Source: Nonlabens sp. YIK11 (GTDB taxonomy: Bacteria > Bacteroidota > Bacteroidia > Flavobacteriales > Flavobacteriaceae). Taken from it: a stretch of DNA of 64,000 nucleotides. Location: contig NZ_LBMJ01000001.1 of NCBI RefSeq assembly GCF_001413925.1, positions 1,197,001 to 1,261,000 of the forward strand. Reading direction: 5' to 3'. Under the pieces are notes generated by a model. It worked only from the letters and a program-made list of their open reading frames with translations, was not told the DNA's origin and did no database searches. This document shows positions 62,791-64,000 of this stretch, piece by piece; position 1 is the stretch's first letter, and each line of letters starts with the position of its first letter. A program made the position numbers and the translations under genes.

Positions 62791-63702
62791 ATGAAAGTAG
62801 CTCTAGCCAGTTTGTTCTTTCTTTTTATAGGATGGACCAGTATCGCTCAGGAAAAACTCCAACTAAGTGAGTATGATTTTCCAGAGAAAACCATAGGTGT
62901 AAGTGAACGTCAGTACGATTTCCAGAACTACAATAAAAGCTGGAAGGCCGGCAGGACCGTTAACTATAAATTTAATAAAGGTAATTTGATCTACCAACGT
63001 ACGGCCTATGGATTAGGTGGTGGTACCGATTCCTATGAACTCTCATATAACGATAAAAACCAAATGGTACATAGAATTCACTTTCGTACCGGTTCAAAGA
63101 CAGATGGTAAATATGAGTATGACTATGTCTATACAGGTACCAATCCAGTCACGATAACTGAGGCGGCCACTCATAGCCGATCCTACGCGCCTAAAACGGT
63201 TATTTCCTATAATGCAAAAGGAGAGAAAAGCCAGGAAGATTCCTATAACGGCAATGATAAGTTGACGGCAAGAACTTCCTATTTTCCAGACCAGACCATT
63301 CAAGTCGTGTATGATGGTGACCGACTGTGGCAAAAAAGAGTCACTAAACTCAAAAAAGGCAAAACGGAAGAGTACACGGTTTTTGACAAAAATGATCAGG
63401 TCATCTCCCAAGAAACCTTCAAATACAAAAAGGGAAACTTGATAAGCAAAACCACCTTGAAAAAGGATGGTTCCACTAACACTAGACCCTATACCTATAA
63501 GATGATCAACGGCTTTGAAGTCGCCCGTATCGAGATCTATGAAGGATATGACAAAAAGCCTAGAATTGAAGGCTTTATCACTGAATATATCCTTGAAGAT
63601 GATCAAAAAATAGGCGTCACTACTGGTAAGGAAACAGCAACTCTAGACGAGTTACTCACTGACGCCAAAAAGCAATACGGCCTCAAGAATTTTGATGAAT
63701 AG
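62791..63702 (+). CDS. Secreted YD-like repeat protein, paralogue of 60943
   Basis: 303 residues from ATG 62791 (MKVALASLFFLFIGWTSIAQ, a clean signal peptide); the frame extends 30 codons upstream, but this overlaps the preceding gene. YD-like repeats: YKFNKGNLIYQRTAY, LSYNDKNQMVHRI, YDYVYTGTNPVTI, VISYNAKGEKSQEDS, FKYKKGNLISK. Alignment to the lipoprotein at 60943 is clear in the central 90 residues. The next gene overlaps it by 8 bases. Confidence 0.86.
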   Translation: MKVALASLFFLFIGWTSIAQEKLQLSEYDFPEKTIGVSERQYDFQNYNKSWKAGRTVNYKFNKGNLIYQRTAYGLGGGTDSYELSYNDKNQMVHRIHFRTGSKTDGKYEYDYVYTGTNPVTITEAATHSRSYAPKTVISYNAKGEKSQEDSYNGNDKLTARTSYFPDQTIQVVYDGDRLWQKRVTKLKKGKTEEYTVFDKNDQVISQETFKYKKGNLISKTTLKKDGSTNTRPYTYKMINGFEVARIEIYEGYDKKPRIEGFITEYILEDDQKIGVTTGKETATLDELLTDAKKQYGLKNFDE

Positions 63703-64000
63703 CGCTTCTCAATTAGCGGTAACCACCTGCAGTATTGCCGGCGCTATTCTCGTGATCTCCATCATAGTATCTCAAGTTCTTTTTAAAAATAGAACCCATC
63801 AAAATAATGCACTCGCGATACCTTCACTTGTCCTGGCGGTGTTTGCCTTACTTACGGGATGGTACTGGTTCTATTATGCCAATTTATTTTTCACGTTACC
63901 CTTTTTTGTGGTCTCGGTAGCGCTCAACTTGATGTTGTGGAGACGTGAGCCGCGGCATCGCTGGATCAAGAGCATCGCCATTATTCAAATTTTGGCTCTG
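63695..64000 (+). CDS. Small membrane protein, partial at window end
   Basis: 102 codons visible; the frame is open at the right edge. Starts at ATG 63695 (MNSASQLAVTTC), overlapping the preceding stop. Three or four hydrophobic helices. WYWFYYANLFFTLPFFVVSVAL matches FCWTWFYYLNIFLALPALLISVVL in the gene at 59278, so it is a paralogue. Confidence 0.83.
   Translation, partial: MNSASQLAVTTCSIAGAILVISIIVSQVLFKNRTHQNNALAIPSLVLAVFALLTGWYWFYYANLFFTLPFFVVSVALNLMLWRREPRHRWIKSIAIIQILAL

Noticed and set aside
59719..63702. RHS toxin cassettes with immunity genes
   Set aside because: The YD-like proteins are short, carry no toxin tip or autoprotease, and the membrane proteins match no known immunity family.
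1..64000. CRISPR arrays, IS elements, rRNA, riboswitches
   Set aside because: No regularly spaced repeats, transposase frames, rRNA or known aptamer patterns were found on either strand by reading.

Overview
The window reads as chromosome of a marine-type Flavobacteriaceae (Bacteroidota). Supporting signs are a PorP/SprF-like protein, the gliding genes gldB and gldC, promoters of the TAnnTTTG type with almost no Shine-Dalgarno sequences, a Bacteroidota-style division cluster, and moderate GC with long intergenic hairpin terminators. A genus such as Nonlabens is a guess only. No phage, IS element, rRNA or CRISPR array was seen; there is one tRNA.

Layout. 1-2.4 kb: end of a PorP/SprF-like gene and an OmpA/PD40 protein. 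2.9-5.8 kb: a fasciclin lipoprotein, an OmpA lipoprotein and an MscS channel, all on the minus strand. 6-12.4 kb: era, a sigma factor/membrane protein/outer-membrane protein operon, dnaG whose zinc-finger ligands are missing, and an orphan response regulator whose phospho-acceptor Asp is Glu. 12.4-16.8 kb: nadE, gldB, gldC, an orphan ORF, a DUF3820 gene, engB and an alpha/beta hydrolase. 16.9-32.6 kb: a complete dcw cluster, mraZ-rsmH-ftsL-ftsI-murE-mraY-murD-ftsW-murG-murC-ftsQ-ftsA-ftsZ, preceded by a textbook triple MraZ operator. 33.2-34.1 kb: a yqeY-like gene, then a tiny GIY-YIG nuclease unit inserted exactly at a tRNA-Arg gene. 35.6-41 kb: a Crp/Fnr regulator followed by a sulfur-detoxification block (TauE exporter, rhodanese, persulfide dioxygenase-like protein, VIT family protein, two YeeE/YedE halves). 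Three of its promoters carry the same GTAAC-N4-GTTAC dyad at the same distance from the -7 box. 41-52 kb: a large degenerate phosphatase/beta-barrel protein, PBP1A, MarC, and a BNR-repeat exoprotein. 52-56.6 kb: cyanophycin synthetase, cyanophycinase and isoaspartyl peptidase, a full storage cycle for a nitrogen polymer. 56.7-64 kb: an AraC regulator, a tail-collar-like exoprotein, and a run of paralogous secreted YD-like repeat proteins interleaved with small membrane proteins, continuing past the window end.

The strongest unexplained signal is a 16-20 bp perfect palindrome, core CGCTTTCGCGAAAGCG, present 21 times in 64 kb counting two near variants and two interrupted copies. About half the copies lie inside genes, where they are read as AFAKA, LSRK or RFRES, often in signal peptides. 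A second palindrome, CCTGCCTGCCGGCAGGCAGG, is inserted within two copies of the first and also within the duplicated tRNA fragment beside the GIY-YIG gene, so it behaves as a tiny mobile insert.
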